Below are positions 8,892 through 18,186 of a stretch of DNA of 64,000 bases, in pieces. The position numbers were made by a program, and so were the translations under genes. How positions within the stretch are numbered: the first letter of the stretch is position 1; each line of letters opens with the position of its first letter. Source of the stretch: Corynebacterium mustelae (GTDB lineage: Bacteria > Actinomycetota > Actinomycetes > Mycobacteriales > Mycobacteriaceae); NCBI RefSeq assembly GCF_001020985.1, contig NZ_CP011542.1, positions 372,001 through 436,000 of the forward strand, read 5' to 3'. The notes under the pieces were generated by a model, which worked only from the letters and a program-made list of their open reading frames with translations, had not been told where the DNA came from and did not search any database.

Positions 8892-10062
8892 GTGTGTTTT
8901 TCCAGATGGGTTTTTGGTAGTCGCGGGTTTCGTCGATGACGTGTTCGGTGAGGATTTCGCCGGTGGCGGTAAGCGCGGTGGTGATGTGTTTATCTACTAT
9001 GACCATGGTGACTTTTTGCCCACTGTATGGGCGTCCAATTCCTAGGTGGTACAGCCGTCCAGCGTATCGGAGTGTGACACGTCCTGCCTTGTCTACTTTG
9101 TCTTTCCGGGTGCGCCATTCGTTATCGGTACGGGTCAGCGGTGAGGCTTTGGGAAGGTGTGTATACGCCTCATAAGGGGTTCTTTTGGCCAACGCTCGGT
9201 GTGGTCGTTGGGTGTTGTAGTACTTGGCGAATGCATCGAGTTGGTGTTGTAGTTGTGTTATTGTCCGCGCGGTTGGTTGGGCTTTGAGCCATTTTTTCAG
9301 CGTTTGGTGAAACCTTTCGATTTTTCCTTGGGTCTGTGGGTGCCCAGGACGACCGTTTTTCTGCTGGATATGGTGTTTGTTAAGGAAAACCTCAAACCCG
9401 TTGCGTCCACCACGCATGCCTGCGAATCGGGCGGTAAAAATCATGCCGTTATCAGTCAAGGTTGATTGTGGCGTTCCGTAGGTGCTGATCAGCTGTTGCA
9501 TAGCGTCAACAACATCCACACCAGTACATATTGGATATGCTTTGATAAAAAGCAGGTAGCGGGAGTGATCGTCGAGGAAATCAAGAATTTCGACCCGTTG
9601 CCCGTTTGCAAGGTAGCAGTAGGTCACATCTGCTTGCCAACATTCGTTCGGTAGTGCGGCTTCGAACCGCACATAGGAGGATTTCGGGCGTTTTTGCGGT
9701 TGTGGTTTCACCAGTCCAGCTGCGGTTATGATACGACGGATCGTTGATGTTGACAGAACGTGCATTCCTTGACGACGAAGATGCGAGGCAATGGTATCTG
9801 GGCCCGCGTCAAATCCTGCTTTGGTGAGGTTTATGCGGATTGTGGTGATCTCGTGGCGCACTGAGTCGGTCACTGCCCGTGGGTTTACACAAGGCTTTTT
9901 CGATCGAGGTTGCACTGCAGCTTCTCCACCTGCTTCAAACCGATGCAGGATGGTGTAAACCCATTGACGTGACACTTTGAAATGTTGGGCAGCTTCGGCA
10001 ACAGTGTGCCCTTGATCAACAACATATCGAACGATTGCAAGGTTTCGATGAGGACTATTCAT
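8884..10062 (-). CDS. IS481-family transposase
   Basis: 392 residues, full length. The N-terminal helix-turn-helix (residues about 6-60: NLAIVRYVVDQGHTVAEAAQ and SRQWVYTILHRF) is followed by a second winged-helix part, then an integrase-type catalytic core. The DDE residues are visible: Asp in CWQADVTYC, Asp in LTDNGMIF, Glu in QGKIERFHQTLKKW. The C-terminal part is beta-rich. The single-frame organisation, without programmed frameshift, fits IS481 rather than IS3. The gene is intact, so the element may still move. Its promoter would lie in the repeat-rich 10063-10206 end. Confidence 0.93.
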   Translation of the reverse strand: MNSPHRNLAIVRYVVDQGHTVAEAAQHFKVSRQWVYTILHRFEAGGEAAVQPRSKKPCVNPRAVTDSVRHEITTIRINLTKAGFDAGPDTIASHLRRQGMHVLSTSTIRRIITAAGLVKPQPQKRPKSSYVRFEAALPNECWQADVTYCYLANGQRVEILDFLDDHSRYLLFIKAYPICTGVDVVDAMQQLISTYGTPQSTLTDNGMIFTARFAGMRGGRNGFEVFLNKHHIQQKNGRPGHPQTQGKIERFHQTLKKWLKAQPTARTITQLQHQLDAFAKYYNTQRPHRALAKRTPYEAYTHLPKASPLTRTDNEWRTRKDKVDKAGRVTLRYAGRLYHLGIGRPYSGQKVTMVIVDKHITTALTATGEILTEHVIDETRDYQKPIWKNTQK

Positions 10063-10206
10063 GTGTCAACGATGTCGCGACTGATGTGTCAAGTGCCAAT
10101 AGTTTTTCGGCCACACCACAACTGTCAACGATGTCGCGACTGACCTGTCAACTATCATTCAGAAAACCCCAGAACAGAAATGTCAACTATGTCATGACTC
10201 CACACA

Positions 10207-10222
10207 CTGTCGCCCCTGCAAA
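10207..10222. repeat. IS target duplication, right copy
   Basis: CTGTCGCCCCTGCAAA, identical to 8776-8791. It is a fragment of the tRNA-Trp 3' end, not a functional tRNA. Confidence 0.85.
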
Positions 10223-10225
10223 ATT

Positions 10226-10270
10226 AAACCGGTGATTTCTGCTTTAAAGGTAGAGGATCACCGGTTTTTC
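10226..10270 (+). terminator. Original tRNA-Trp terminator, cut off by the IS
   Basis: AAACCGGTGAT (10226-10236) pairs with ATCACCGGTTT (10257-10267), then a T run. Without the IS it would begin 22 bases after the tRNA. The insertion has moved it 1.4 kb away. Confidence 0.8.
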
Positions 10271-10356
10271 AATTGCAGCTGAGCCATAAGCGTTCGAAGC
10301 AAAGTTTTACCCCATTTAACCCCGCATGTTAGCCCTACTTGCTAGGTTGATTGGCT

Positions 10357-13300
10357 ATGAAGCACAACGATGCGCTGGCAAAGGCAGTAGAGATTTTCAA
10401 AGAACTTCACTGGGATCAAGCCGATCCGTCTGAGGTTCTACAGCTTGAGATTGGCGATGCGAAGCAGCGGAAGATCGCCCGTGACGGGTTAGCAAAGGGC
10501 GATTGGTCGCGGGGCTTTTTCGACGAGAACGATAAATATCGCACCCAGTCGCTTATCGACGTTGACCGGAATATGCTCGCTTGTTTTGCCATTCGCGTCG
10601 GTGTTGATGCCCGCCGTGCTGTGGAGTTAGCCCCTGTCGGGCGGCCGGTGGCCCAAGTTGTGGCAAGTCGCGGTTCGAAGTACGCCGAGGAGGTTATTGA
10701 TAGGACCTGCCGCCCAGATTTCCGGGCCTGGGAACACGCATTTGCCTATGGAGCTGGTGTTGCCATGTGGCTCGGAACCCTTCCAGATTTCACGATTCCG
10801 GCGCATGTGGGTTATCTACGGGATTGGGCGTGTTTGTGTGCTGATCGAATCACTGACTACCCAGCTGAACTTTTGACAGACGAGCCGTTGCCGGAAAAAG
10901 AGGACCTCAAGCTGAGGTTTTATGAACACCTTGTTCAGGGAGTTCAACTCAATGTGCCTGCCACAGGGCCGTTCGGGGCGTTGATTCCGGCAGCTATTGA
11001 CATCGGTTGGTTGACTAGGCAGCAGGGGTTTAACTTGGTGTTGCAGGCGTTGGAATGCGCGCAACGTCCGGGTGATCGCAAGAAATGGTCGGAGATCTTA
11101 AGCGAAACGCTTGCGATCACTACAGAGGAAATTGCCGCGCATGGCGAGCTGTTCGCGGGGTTGTTGGCAACCGGGGAAGCTCCGTTGGTGGAGAAATTTG
11201 GGGTGCCGCTTATCGGTAGCGCCACAGGTATTCAACTTGGCGATATTGCCATGAGTTGCCTATTCGTCAAGACCGGCAAGGCACTAACCGCAGTGTTGAA
11301 AGCATTGTATGCCCGGCTAGAAAAGCTGCCCGAGAATGACCGGGCAGAACTTTGTTCGCTCATCAGCCCCCGAGTTATTGAGCTTGCCAACCAACGCAAT
11401 GCGGGTGTGAAGAAAGCAGCCACGACGTTGTTGTCATTATGCGAGGTGAGACCAGATACGGTCGTCGCCGACACGGAGGCGGATTCGCTGCCGTGGAGAT
11501 CCGTGCCGCCGCTGTGGGATTTGCCGCTTTTCGACGCCCCATCACCAGGCATTTCAACATTGGCTCACTTGGTGGAGACTCTTAATGTTTTTGAGGGCAG
11601 CACTTCTGATGTGCGGGATGAAGAATTTGTTGTCGTTGCGCATCAATTGCTCCGAAGCGACTCGGCGACGTTTATGCGGGGGATTGGGCGATTAAATGAA
11701 TACTTTTTCAACCAGGCAACATCAAGAATTCTTTCACCGTGGGAAGCGCCGGAATGGGAGGTTAGCGTGACCGATATGCGCACCCAAGCTGTGCTGTGTT
11801 ACGCAGAGGCAATGCCAGCGTTATTGAGCACGCCCACCTGTGTGGATTATTCGATCAGTGTCGCCGATTTCTGCGCCCGAATAGCGGAATACGAAAAGGC
11901 GGGTCTTCCCGTCTACGCCCCTGATTTTCTCCTGGCGGTGTTCCGGCTGGTAGACCTAAAAGATGCGGCGATGCAGCTGACAAGCTGCGCGGTGGGAATC
12001 ATTGGTATTGACAACTCACCAGTAGCTAAAAATGTGGCGGAAGTGCTCGATCTTCTCAGTACTCATGAGGAACTGAATTCCCGGATGTATGGTGAGCCAA
12101 GTACGAAGGAATCCAATCAAAACTGGTTTTATTACGAATTTCCAAAGTTACTACGCACAGTTCCGAATTTGCTTCATCCAAAGATGGCGATCAAGTTTAA
12201 CTACCAGGTCTTTCCGCGAAGTAACCAGGAACGTTTTGACAGGCTCGTCTGGTCGCCATATAACTATTCAAAGCTAGGCCATATCGCTAGCCAAGCAGCA
12301 CGGTCAATAAAACCGTTGGAATCTGCAGTGGCGGTGAACCTCCTAGGTGCTCAACGCGATCAAAAACCTGAGGTACGCGCTGAATGCCGACAAGCTTTGG
12401 TTGATGCTTTTAATCGCGGGTTGATTGAACCGGAAAAACTTGATGCTACGGATCTTGACCGGTCTAATTTCCCGAAAAACCTCGCTGGGTTTGCTCACGC
12501 CATGCGTGAGGTGGCAGAAGAGGGACTACTCTCGGTTGTCTGGCCGGTGCTTGATGGGTTATTGGTTGCCTCCGGCAAGTCACAACGGCTTTTCGCCGGT
12601 ACCGCTGAGATCGCGGCGCTGATGGCTGATCTTGCGCCATCGGTTGCCCATGCTCTCGCAGTTGGAGATGCGCCTGCACACAACGGCGCCGTTCCAGGAC
12701 TGCGGGCATTGGCACGGCGCAACGGGAAATCGCAGGCGGTTGTCATGGCACGGGAGGCGGTAGCCGCACTGCCTGATCATGAGGGGCCGACAGCGGAGGT
12801 CGTCGACAAGCAAACTGCCGCCGAGTCGATCGACTTTGACACGCAGTGGATTGCGGGCGCCAGCGAAAAACCGCGGATTGTCGATGGCGCACGGCTGAGC
12901 GGCTTTAGGCTCGCCGATAGCCATACGAAGAAGAAAACCGCAGAGCTGACGCTAGATATTCCTGGGTTTGACGAGCCAGTAATAGTGAATAAATCCGGCT
13001 GGTTCTACGACATAGAAGCAGAAGCACAGGTGCAGTGCGAGAAAGGTGGTGAGTCGGGTTTTCTTTATTTCGAATCCGGAAAATTCTTCTTTAGCCGGTG
13101 GCGCAACCGCAAAGACAACACACATGCGCCGCTGGCGGTGAAGCCGACGAAACATTCAGACTTTATATTCCTGGTGGTAATCGGATGTCTTGCCAGTGAA
13201 TATGAAGTCGAATGGGCGCGCAACTGCGTGACGACGATGATGCGGGAAGGCACGTTCTGTCCGCCGGAAACAGTACAAGAGGCAACACAGCAACTCGTGC

Positions 13301-13620
13301 AGTTTGCGGAATTTTCGCCAGCCCGGTGCGTATGGCTGATTGATAAAAATCCGATGACCGCGGCCTACCTGTGGCCGATTATCACCGCGTCACTGCAACA
13401 CGCCGCGTCTAAGGAAACCCCGCCGATGTGGACAGCAAAGGTTTTGGCCTGTGCGCTTAACCACGCAACGCTATTTGCCGAAGCCACCCGGCGTGGGAAA
13501 ATCCCTGCTGAGCAGTGGGACAGCCTCAGCGTGCTTGCCCAGGCAAAGAAGAAAACGGCGGCTAAAACCAAAGCCCAACAATTACGCGATATTCTCTTTG
13601 GCTCAGCCGAAAGCAGGTGA
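10357..13620 (+). CDS. Very large helical protein of unknown function
   Basis: 1087 residues from ATG 10357; a TTG six bases upstream is an alternative. No signal peptide or membrane segment, so cytoplasmic. Most of the protein (about residues 1-850) is helical with short repeating blocks reminiscent of HEAT-like repeats, for example AVVMAREAVAALPDHEGP. A distinct C-terminal module follows with WFYDIEAEAQVQCEKGG, FLYFESGKFFFSRWRNRKDN, HSDFIFLVVIGCLASEYEVEW and a lysine-rich tail. The layout resembles large uncharacterised DUF6493/DUF4132-type proteins, but I am not certain of the family. It lies alone between the IS-disrupted tRNA-Trp region and secE. No catalytic motif recognised. Confidence 0.8.
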   Translation: MKHNDALAKAVEIFKELHWDQADPSEVLQLEIGDAKQRKIARDGLAKGDWSRGFFDENDKYRTQSLIDVDRNMLACFAIRVGVDARRAVELAPVGRPVAQVVASRGSKYAEEVIDRTCRPDFRAWEHAFAYGAGVAMWLGTLPDFTIPAHVGYLRDWACLCADRITDYPAELLTDEPLPEKEDLKLRFYEHLVQGVQLNVPATGPFGALIPAAIDIGWLTRQQGFNLVLQALECAQRPGDRKKWSEILSETLAITTEEIAAHGELFAGLLATGEAPLVEKFGVPLIGSATGIQLGDIAMSCLFVKTGKALTAVLKALYARLEKLPENDRAELCSLISPRVIELANQRNAGVKKAATTLLSLCEVRPDTVVADTEADSLPWRSVPPLWDLPLFDAPSPGISTLAHLVETLNVFEGSTSDVRDEEFVVVAHQLLRSDSATFMRGIGRLNEYFFNQATSRILSPWEAPEWEVSVTDMRTQAVLCYAEAMPALLSTPTCVDYSISVADFCARIAEYEKAGLPVYAPDFLLAVFRLVDLKDAAMQLTSCAVGIIGIDNSPVAKNVAEVLDLLSTHEELNSRMYGEPSTKESNQNWFYYEFPKLLRTVPNLLHPKMAIKFNYQVFPRSNQERFDRLVWSPYNYSKLGHIASQAARSIKPLESAVAVNLLGAQRDQKPEVRAECRQALVDAFNRGLIEPEKLDATDLDRSNFPKNLAGFAHAMREVAEEGLLSVVWPVLDGLLVASGKSQRLFAGTAEIAALMADLAPSVAHALAVGDAPAHNGAVPGLRALARRNGKSQAVVMAREAVAALPDHEGPTAEVVDKQTAAESIDFDTQWIAGASEKPRIVDGARLSGFRLADSHTKKKTAELTLDIPGFDEPVIVNKSGWFYDIEAEAQVQCEKGGESGFLYFESGKFFFSRWRNRKDNTHAPLAVKPTKHSDFIFLVVIGCLASEYEVEWARNCVTTMMREGTFCPPETVQEATQQLVQFAEFSPARCVWLIDKNPMTAAYLWPIITASLQHAASKETPPMWTAKVLACALNHATLFAEATRRGKIPAEQWDSLSVLAQAKKKTAAKTKAQQLRDILFGSAESR

Positions 13621-13779
13621 CGTGCCGGTCAAGCGTGCTGCGGTTGAGCCAAGTAGTGAAATCAGTAGGGTATTTGGTATAGTCGAAAAACTGTGAGCTT
13701 TAGCTAAGTGGCAGTGAACATACACTTAAACACGAAGCTAAATGCGCAAATATTTAAAAACGTAGAACCGAGGAGAGCC

Positions 13780-14103
13780 GTGAGCGAAGAAAAGCCAAAC
13801 CAGGTAGGCAGCGTACGCCCTACCGGTAAGCGTCAACTTTCAGGCGCTAGCACTACCTCCACCGCCTCCTATGAGGCGAAACAGGCTAAGGCAACAATCG
13901 AGCCGGAAGAAAAAGGCCCCAACAAGGTAGTCGCCTTCGTTCCTGAGGTTGTCTCCGAAATGAAAAAGGTTATTTGGCCAACCGCGAAGCAAATGGTCAA
14001 TTACACCATCATCGTATTCGCCTTCCTTATCCTTTTAACGGCTCTTGTAGCCGGGGTTGATTTCCTTGCTGGTCTCGGAGTTGAAAAGGTGCTTACCAGG
14101 TAG
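13780..14103 (+). CDS. secE: SecE, preprotein translocase subunit
   Basis: 107 residues from GTG 13780, which has AGGAG at 13771-13775; longer in-frame starts upstream lack a Shine-Dalgarno. The first about 60 residues are polar and low-complexity (actinobacterial extension). Then comes the conserved amphipathic helix EVVSEMKKVIWPTAKQMVNY and one membrane segment (TIIVFAFLILLTALVAGVDF). It clamps SecY in the protein-export channel. NusG follows 167 bases later, but a strong terminator lies between them. Confidence 0.95.
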   Translation: MSEEKPNQVGSVRPTGKRQLSGASTTSTASYEAKQAKATIEPEEKGPNKVVAFVPEVVSEMKKVIWPTAKQMVNYTIIVFAFLILLTALVAGVDFLAGLGVEKVLTR

Positions 14104-14128
14104 GTAACATCAGTACATAGCTATTACA

Positions 14129-14168
14129 ATCCCGCCGAAAATCCCACGTGGACGGCGGGATAATTTTT
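14129..14168 (+). terminator. Intrinsic terminator between secE and nusG
   Basis: ATCCCGCCG (14129-14137) pairs with CGGCGGGAT (14153-14161), followed by AATTTTT. Its position implies that nusG has its own promoter between 14170 and 14260, or relies on read-through. Confidence 0.8.
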
Positions 14169-14270
14169 GCCCCAGTTACCACCTGCGGTGTAGGCGTCGA
14201 AAAGCAAATTTTCGGCTTTCGGATAGCATAGAAACAATAAAAAACTTCCACATACCTCAAGGAGAAAACA

Positions 14271-15092
14271 ATGAGCGAGGACAACCTAGACTCCTTCGCG
14301 GCAGCCTTCGAAGAAGCAGAAGCCAACACCAACAACGACACCGACGAAACCGACGCGCCGGAAACCGTGGTGGAGGCCGCAGAGGCCGCTGACGTCGCCG
14401 TTGCCGAAACTGTTGACGCGGCTGAGACCAGCACCCCAGCCGAAGAAGATAGCGAATACAAGGCCCGGCTGCGTGCCTTTACCCGCGAACTAAAGAAGCA
14501 ACCCGGCCAGTGGTACATCATCCAGTGCTACTCCGGCTACGAAAACAAGGTGAAAACCAACCTTGATATGCGCGCCCAAACCCTTGAAGTAGAAGACTCC
14601 ATTTTTGAAATCGTGGTGCCTGTTGAGCAGGCCGTTGAAATCAAAGACGGCAAGCGCAAAATGGTCAAGCGCAAACTGCTGCCGGGCTACGTTTTGGTGC
14701 GCATGGACATCAACGACCGGGCGTGGTCCGTGGTGCGGGAAACCCCAGGCGTGACCTCGTTTGTGGGTAATGAGGGCAATGCGACCCCGGTTAAGCACCG
14801 CGACGTTGCCAAGTTCCTCCTGCCACAAAACGCCGCTGCTGAGGGCGCTGCCGCCGAAACCCCCGACGGGGAAAAAGTTGTTGCTATGCCAACCGAAACC
14901 GGCGCCCCACAGGTATCCGTGGATTACGAAGTCGGCGAAGCCGTCACCATCCTTACCGGTGCTTTCGCTTCCGTCTCCGCGACGATTTCCTCCATTGATG
15001 CGGAAAACGGCAAGCTTCAGGTGCTTGTGTCCATCTTCGGCCGCGAAACCCCTGTGGATCTGACCTTCGACCAAGTGGAAAAGGTTTCTTAA
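14271..15092 (+). CDS. nusG: NusG, transcription elongation/termination factor
   Basis: 273 residues with AAGGAG before the ATG. The first about 65 residues are acidic (many Glu/Asp/Ala), common in actinobacterial NusG. NGN domain: [33 protein letters not shown] and [12 protein letters not shown] linker rich in Ala/Glu/Pro leads to the KOW domain, [20 protein letters not shown] to the C-terminus. It binds RNA polymerase and bridges to Rho or ribosomal S10. It is separated from secE by a terminator and followed by its own terminator. Confidence 0.96.
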   Translation: MSEDNLDSFAAAFEEAEANTNNDTDETDAPETVVEAAEAADVAVAETVDAAETSTPAEEDSEYKARLRAFTRELKKQPGQWYIIQCYSGYENKVKTNLDMRAQTLEVEDSIFEIVVPVEQAVEIKDGKRKMVKRKLLPGYVLVRMDINDRAWSVVRETPGVTSFVGNEGNATPVKHRDVAKFLLPQNAAAEGAAAETPDGEKVVAMPTETGAPQVSVDYEVGEAVTILTGAFASVSATISSIDAENGKLQVLVSIFGRETPVDLTFDQVEKVS

Positions 15093-15115
15093 ACCTCCGT
15101 TGCTTTTCGACGTTT

Positions 15116-15152
15116 AAAGCGCCCGCACGACATAGGTGTGGGCGCTTTCTTT
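15116..15152 (+). terminator. Intrinsic terminator after nusG
   Basis: AAAGCGCCCGCAC pairs with GTGTGGGCGCTTT (15116-15128 with 15136-15148, one G-U), then CTTT. A copy of GCTTTTCGACG (15102-15112) sits immediately before it. Confidence 0.88.
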
Positions 15153-15175
15153 ACAACTTTAGTTGGATAAAAATT

Positions 15176-15267
15176 CTGCATTTTTCCGCCTAGGATGTCT
15201 GCAATTTACGGCCTAGGAGCCCTGCATTTTTCCGCCTAGGGTGTCTGCAGTTTTCGGCCTAGGTTGG
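15176..15267. repeat. Four 23-bp tandem repeats
   Basis: Units start at 15176, 15199, 15222 and 15245. Units 1 and 3 read CTGCATTTTTCCGCCTAGG plus 4 bases; units 2 and 4 read CTGCAATTTACGGCCTAGG or CTGCAGTTTTCGGCCTAGG plus 4. Each contains the palindrome CCTAGG. The array ends 33 bases before the start of the DUF4143 ATPase gene, so it covers or borders its promoter. Confidence 0.9.
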
Positions 15268-15300
15268 ATGAAGGTGGGTTTTCGCTGGTAGGGTGGGGTC

Positions 15301-16584
15301 ATGGAAACGAATTTATTGCTCGGTGAAAACTACATTCCACGTGTTGTTGATACGCAAGTTGCGCGCGCGTTGAGTATAAGCGGTGCTGTCCTTATTGAAG
15401 GTCCACGTGGTTCAGGTAAGACGTTTACTGGATTGCGACATGCTTCAAGTGCTGTGTTTTTAGATGATCCGAAAACCCAACAACTAATTGATATCGACCC
15501 GCAATACCCACTTCAAGGTAAGCCTCCGCATCTTATCGATGAGTGGCAACTTGAGCCTTATGTGTGGAATCAAATGCGTCGGGCAGTGGATCGTCAGCAA
15601 GGTTTTGGGCAGTTTATTCTGACAGGCTCTGCCGTACCGAGTGACGATATTACGCGGCATACTGGTGCTGCTAGATTCTTGCGTATTCGTGAACGGACAA
15701 TGACCTGGGAGGAAAAAGGTAAGTCGAAGCCAGCGATATTCTTCGACGAGCTTTTCCAGGGGCAATTACCTCACACTGATCCGATGCAGTGGAGCGTGGA
15801 AGAAAACATCGATGCATTACTTACCTCGGGTTTTCCAGCTCAGAGAAAACTATCATTGGAGGATGCCGGGCAGGTTCTTGGAGCCTATCTGGAAGAAATC
15901 GCACATGCAGATATTCCACGGCTTGCGGAAATTCGATTGGATGCAGAGGTGATACGGCACCTTCTACAATCAATTGCACGAAACGTCGCAACCGAAATGT
16001 CTATCACGACGTTGCGCAAAGATATTTTGACCGTGGCGCCTAGTATTCAAAATGAAACTATTGCTCACCTAGTTGGCTTGTTGGAACGAGTATTTGTAGT
16101 GGAAAGCGTGCCGGCATGGGCACCGAAATTGCGCTCAAAAGCAAGGTTGCGAACTTCTCGAAAATATCATCTTGCAGATGCGTCGTTAGCGGCGGCTGCA
16201 CTATATGCGGGTGCAAAGACACTGCGTGAAGACCCGGAAACTCTAGGATTCTTGTTTGAATCTGCTGTGATCCATGATCTGACCGTCATGGCAGAAGCAA
16301 TGGGTGGAAGGCTTTATCATTATCGGGATTCAAATGGATACGAAATCGATGCGGTTATCCAGTTGCCAGATGGCAGGTGGGGTGCAGTTGAAGTGAAATT
16401 AGGTTACCGGAGCGTAGAGGGTGGTATTGAGCGATTGGCAAAAGCTGTGGAACAAATAGACTCACAACAGCCACCATCATTTATGTCTGTCATATCTGGC
16501 ACCGGAATGACCTACACTGCCCCCAACGGTGTATCCACTTTTCCGCATTTATCTTTGGGGTTCCATAAGGGTTTATTAAACTAA
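15301..16584 (+). CDS. AAA ATPase with DUF4143 C-terminal domain
   Basis: 427 residues. Walker A GPRGSGKT at residues 34-41; Walker B-like HLIDEWQ; sensor-like FILTGSAVP. The C-terminal DUF4143 domain ends in a PD-(D/E)xK-like pattern, with Glu-x-Asp in YEIDAVIQL and EVKLG after GRWGAV, as in this family. Proteins of this type are widespread, patchily distributed and mostly unstudied; nuclease activity is inferred only from the motif. The gene stands alone between nusG and rplK, a position otherwise occupied by core genes, and is preceded by the 23-bp tandem repeats. This suggests a later insertion. Confidence 0.9.
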   Translation: METNLLLGENYIPRVVDTQVARALSISGAVLIEGPRGSGKTFTGLRHASSAVFLDDPKTQQLIDIDPQYPLQGKPPHLIDEWQLEPYVWNQMRRAVDRQQGFGQFILTGSAVPSDDITRHTGAARFLRIRERTMTWEEKGKSKPAIFFDELFQGQLPHTDPMQWSVEENIDALLTSGFPAQRKLSLEDAGQVLGAYLEEIAHADIPRLAEIRLDAEVIRHLLQSIARNVATEMSITTLRKDILTVAPSIQNETIAHLVGLLERVFVVESVPAWAPKLRSKARLRTSRKYHLADASLAAAALYAGAKTLREDPETLGFLFESAVIHDLTVMAEAMGGRLYHYRDSNGYEIDAVIQLPDGRWGAVEVKLGYRSVEGGIERLAKAVEQIDSQQPPSFMSVISGTGMTYTAPNGVSTFPHLSLGFHKGLLN

Positions 16585-16597
16585 GAAGCTTATTCAG

Positions 16598-16741
16598 ATG
16601 CTGGATTTTGTTGGTGGGGGTGTCGGGGTGGGTGCGTCCCCTGATTGGTGGTACAGGCAAGCTGGGGATGCCCGCAAGTTGTGGACGGTTATTAATGCTG
16701 CTTTGGTGTTGTGGCTTCGTCGAAAAGCAATAGTCGATTAG
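16598..16741 (+). CDS. Possible 47-residue protein
   Basis: Open frame from ATG 16598 to TAG 16739-16741: glycine/valine-rich start, a PDWWYRQAGDARKLWTVINA middle and a basic LWLRRKAIVD end. No clear Shine-Dalgarno. Composition is protein-like (Trp-rich, predicted helix), so it may be real or the tail of a lost gene. It includes one CGTCGAAAAGC motif (16718-16728). Confidence 0.35.
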   Translation: MLDFVGGGVGVGASPDWWYRQAGDARKLWTVINAALVLWLRRKAIVD

Positions 16742-16929
16742 GGTATGGATGTTATCTGCGGTAAAATGTTTCGTCGCGTGTGTATGCGCGCGTTATTCGT
16801 TTTCATCCCCGGTGGCTTTGGTAATCCTTCAAGAAAGATTGCGGGGCATCCGGACGGGGCGTGACCAGTGGTTGGACCATCATATCCAGTGGTTGCATAT
16901 GCCTCGTTAACATAGGAAGAGGTAAAAAG
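16742..16929 (+). promoter_or_regulatory. rplK-rplA promoter and leader region
   Basis: A candidate extended -10, GCGGTAAAATG, with TAAAAT at 16762-16767; no convincing -35. About 150 bases of leader follow, with a GGGGCATCCGGACGGGGCG stretch able to fold. L1-mediated feedback would be expected here by analogy, but I cannot identify the target structure. Confidence 0.35.
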
Positions 16930-17361
16930 ATGGCTCCAAAGAAAAAGGTCGCTGGCCTAATCAAGCTTCAGATTGACGCCGGTGCTGCTAACCCAGCACC
17001 ACCAGTTGGTCCAGCCCTTGGTGCGCACGGTGTTAACATCATGGAATTCTGTAAGGCATACAATGCTGCAACCGAATCCCAGCGGGGCAATGTTGTTCCG
17101 GTTGAAATCACCGTTTATGAAGACAAGTCCTTCACCTTCAAACTGAAGACCCCACCGGCAGCTAAGTTGCTGCTGAAGGCTGCTGGTTTGCAGAAAGGCT
17201 CCGGCGTGCCGCACACCCAAAAGGTCGGCAAGGTCACCATGGATCAGATCAAGGAGATCGCTCAGACCAAGTTGGAGGACCTCAACGCAAACGATATCGA
17301 CGCTGCCGCGAAGATCATCGAGGGTACCGCTCGTTCCATGGGCATTGAGGTTGAAGGCTAA
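16930..17361 (+). CDS. rplK: Ribosomal protein L11
   Basis: 143 residues from ATG 16930, with GAGG upstream; the frame is open further back, but the family begins [15 protein letters not shown]. The N-terminal domain carries the proline-rich [22 protein letters not shown], the thiostrepton/EF-G contact region. The C-terminal domain binds 23S rRNA. It is followed by rplA after 81 bases. Confidence 0.97.
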   Translation: MAPKKKVAGLIKLQIDAGAANPAPPVGPALGAHGVNIMEFCKAYNAATESQRGNVVPVEITVYEDKSFTFKLKTPPAAKLLLKAAGLQKGSGVPHTQKVGKVTMDQIKEIAQTKLEDLNANDIDAAAKIIEGTARSMGIEVEG

Positions 17362-17442
17362 GCCTTCGCATCGTTTTCATGTGGCAGGGCCAGCTTCGGC
17401 CCGTACCACAACATCCATTTGAAAAGTAAAAGGATTTCACTA

Positions 17443-18147
17443 ATGAGCAAGAATTCTAAGGCTTACAAGGCCGTAGCAGAGTTGATTGACAAGGGTCGTC
17501 TCTACACCCCATTGAAGGCAGCTGAGCTGGCTAAGGAGACCTCCTCTAAGAACTTCGATGCAACTATCGACGTTGCAGTGCGCCTGGGCGTTGACCCACG
17601 TAAGGCTGACCAGCTGGTTCGTGGTACCGTTTCGTTGCCGCACGGTACCGGTAAGTCCGTTCGCGTTGTTGTTTTCGCAGCTGGCGAAAAGGCAACCGAG
17701 GCAGAAGCTGCTGGTGCAGATGCCGTTGGTTCGGATGACTTGATTGAAAAGATCACCGAGGGCTGGACCGACTTCGACGTAGCTATCGCTACCCCAGACC
17801 AGATGGCTAAGGTTGGGCGGGTTGCCCGCGTTCTTGGTCCACGTGGTTTGATGCCTAACCCAAAGACCGGCACCGTTACCACCGACGTAACCAAGGCTAT
17901 TGCTGAGGTTAAGGGCGGTAAGATTTCCTTCCGCGTTGACAAGGCAGCTAACCTGCACGCAATCATCGGTAAGGCTTCCTTCACTGCTGAGCAGCTTGCT
18001 GAGAACTACGGTGCGCTTATCGACGAAATCAACCGGATCAAGCCATCGTCCGCAAAGGGTGTCTACATCAAGAAGGCAACCATTGCTTCGACCATGGGGC
18101 CTGGTATCCCTGTTGATCCTTCGATCCAGAAAAACTTCACCGCCTAA
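17443..18147 (+). CDS. rplA: Ribosomal protein L1
   Basis: 234 residues from ATG 17443 with AAAAGG upstream. Family marks: [51 protein letters not shown] and [17 protein letters not shown]. It binds the L1 stalk of 23S rRNA and in many bacteria represses its own operon. A strong terminator follows. A GCTTATCGACG sequence at 18015-18025 is within the gene. Confidence 0.97.
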   Translation: MSKNSKAYKAVAELIDKGRLYTPLKAAELAKETSSKNFDATIDVAVRLGVDPRKADQLVRGTVSLPHGTGKSVRVVVFAAGEKATEAEAAGADAVGSDDLIEKITEGWTDFDVAIATPDQMAKVGRVARVLGPRGLMPNPKTGTVTTDVTKAIAEVKGGKISFRVDKAANLHAIIGKASFTAEQLAENYGALIDEINRIKPSSAKGVYIKKATIASTMGPGIPVDPSIQKNFTA

Positions 18148-18186
18148 TGTGGTGAAATAACCGCGTGACACACTGTGATGGTGTGT

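Larger units (their letters stand above)
8792..10206 (-). mobile_element. Complete IS481-family insertion sequence (1415 bp)
   Basis: Left end TGTCATCAGTCGGGACATAG and the complement of the right end TGTGTGGAGTCATGACATAG form imperfect inverted repeats. About 21 of 27 positions match, identical through GACATAGTTGACAT. The outermost bases are TGT...ACA. A 16-bp direct repeat flanks it, at the upper end of the 4-15 bp range known for IS481. One intact transposase gene fills it. Near the right end GTCAACGATGTCGCGACTGA occurs twice (10063-10082 and 10127-10146), probably transposase-binding sites. No copy of the genome-wide GCTTKTCGACG motif lies within it, as expected for an acquired element. 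Confidence 0.88.

Noticed and set aside
15176..15267. The 23-bp tandem array as a CRISPR
   Set aside because: Units are contiguous with no 30-40 base unique spacers, and no cas genes are present in the window.
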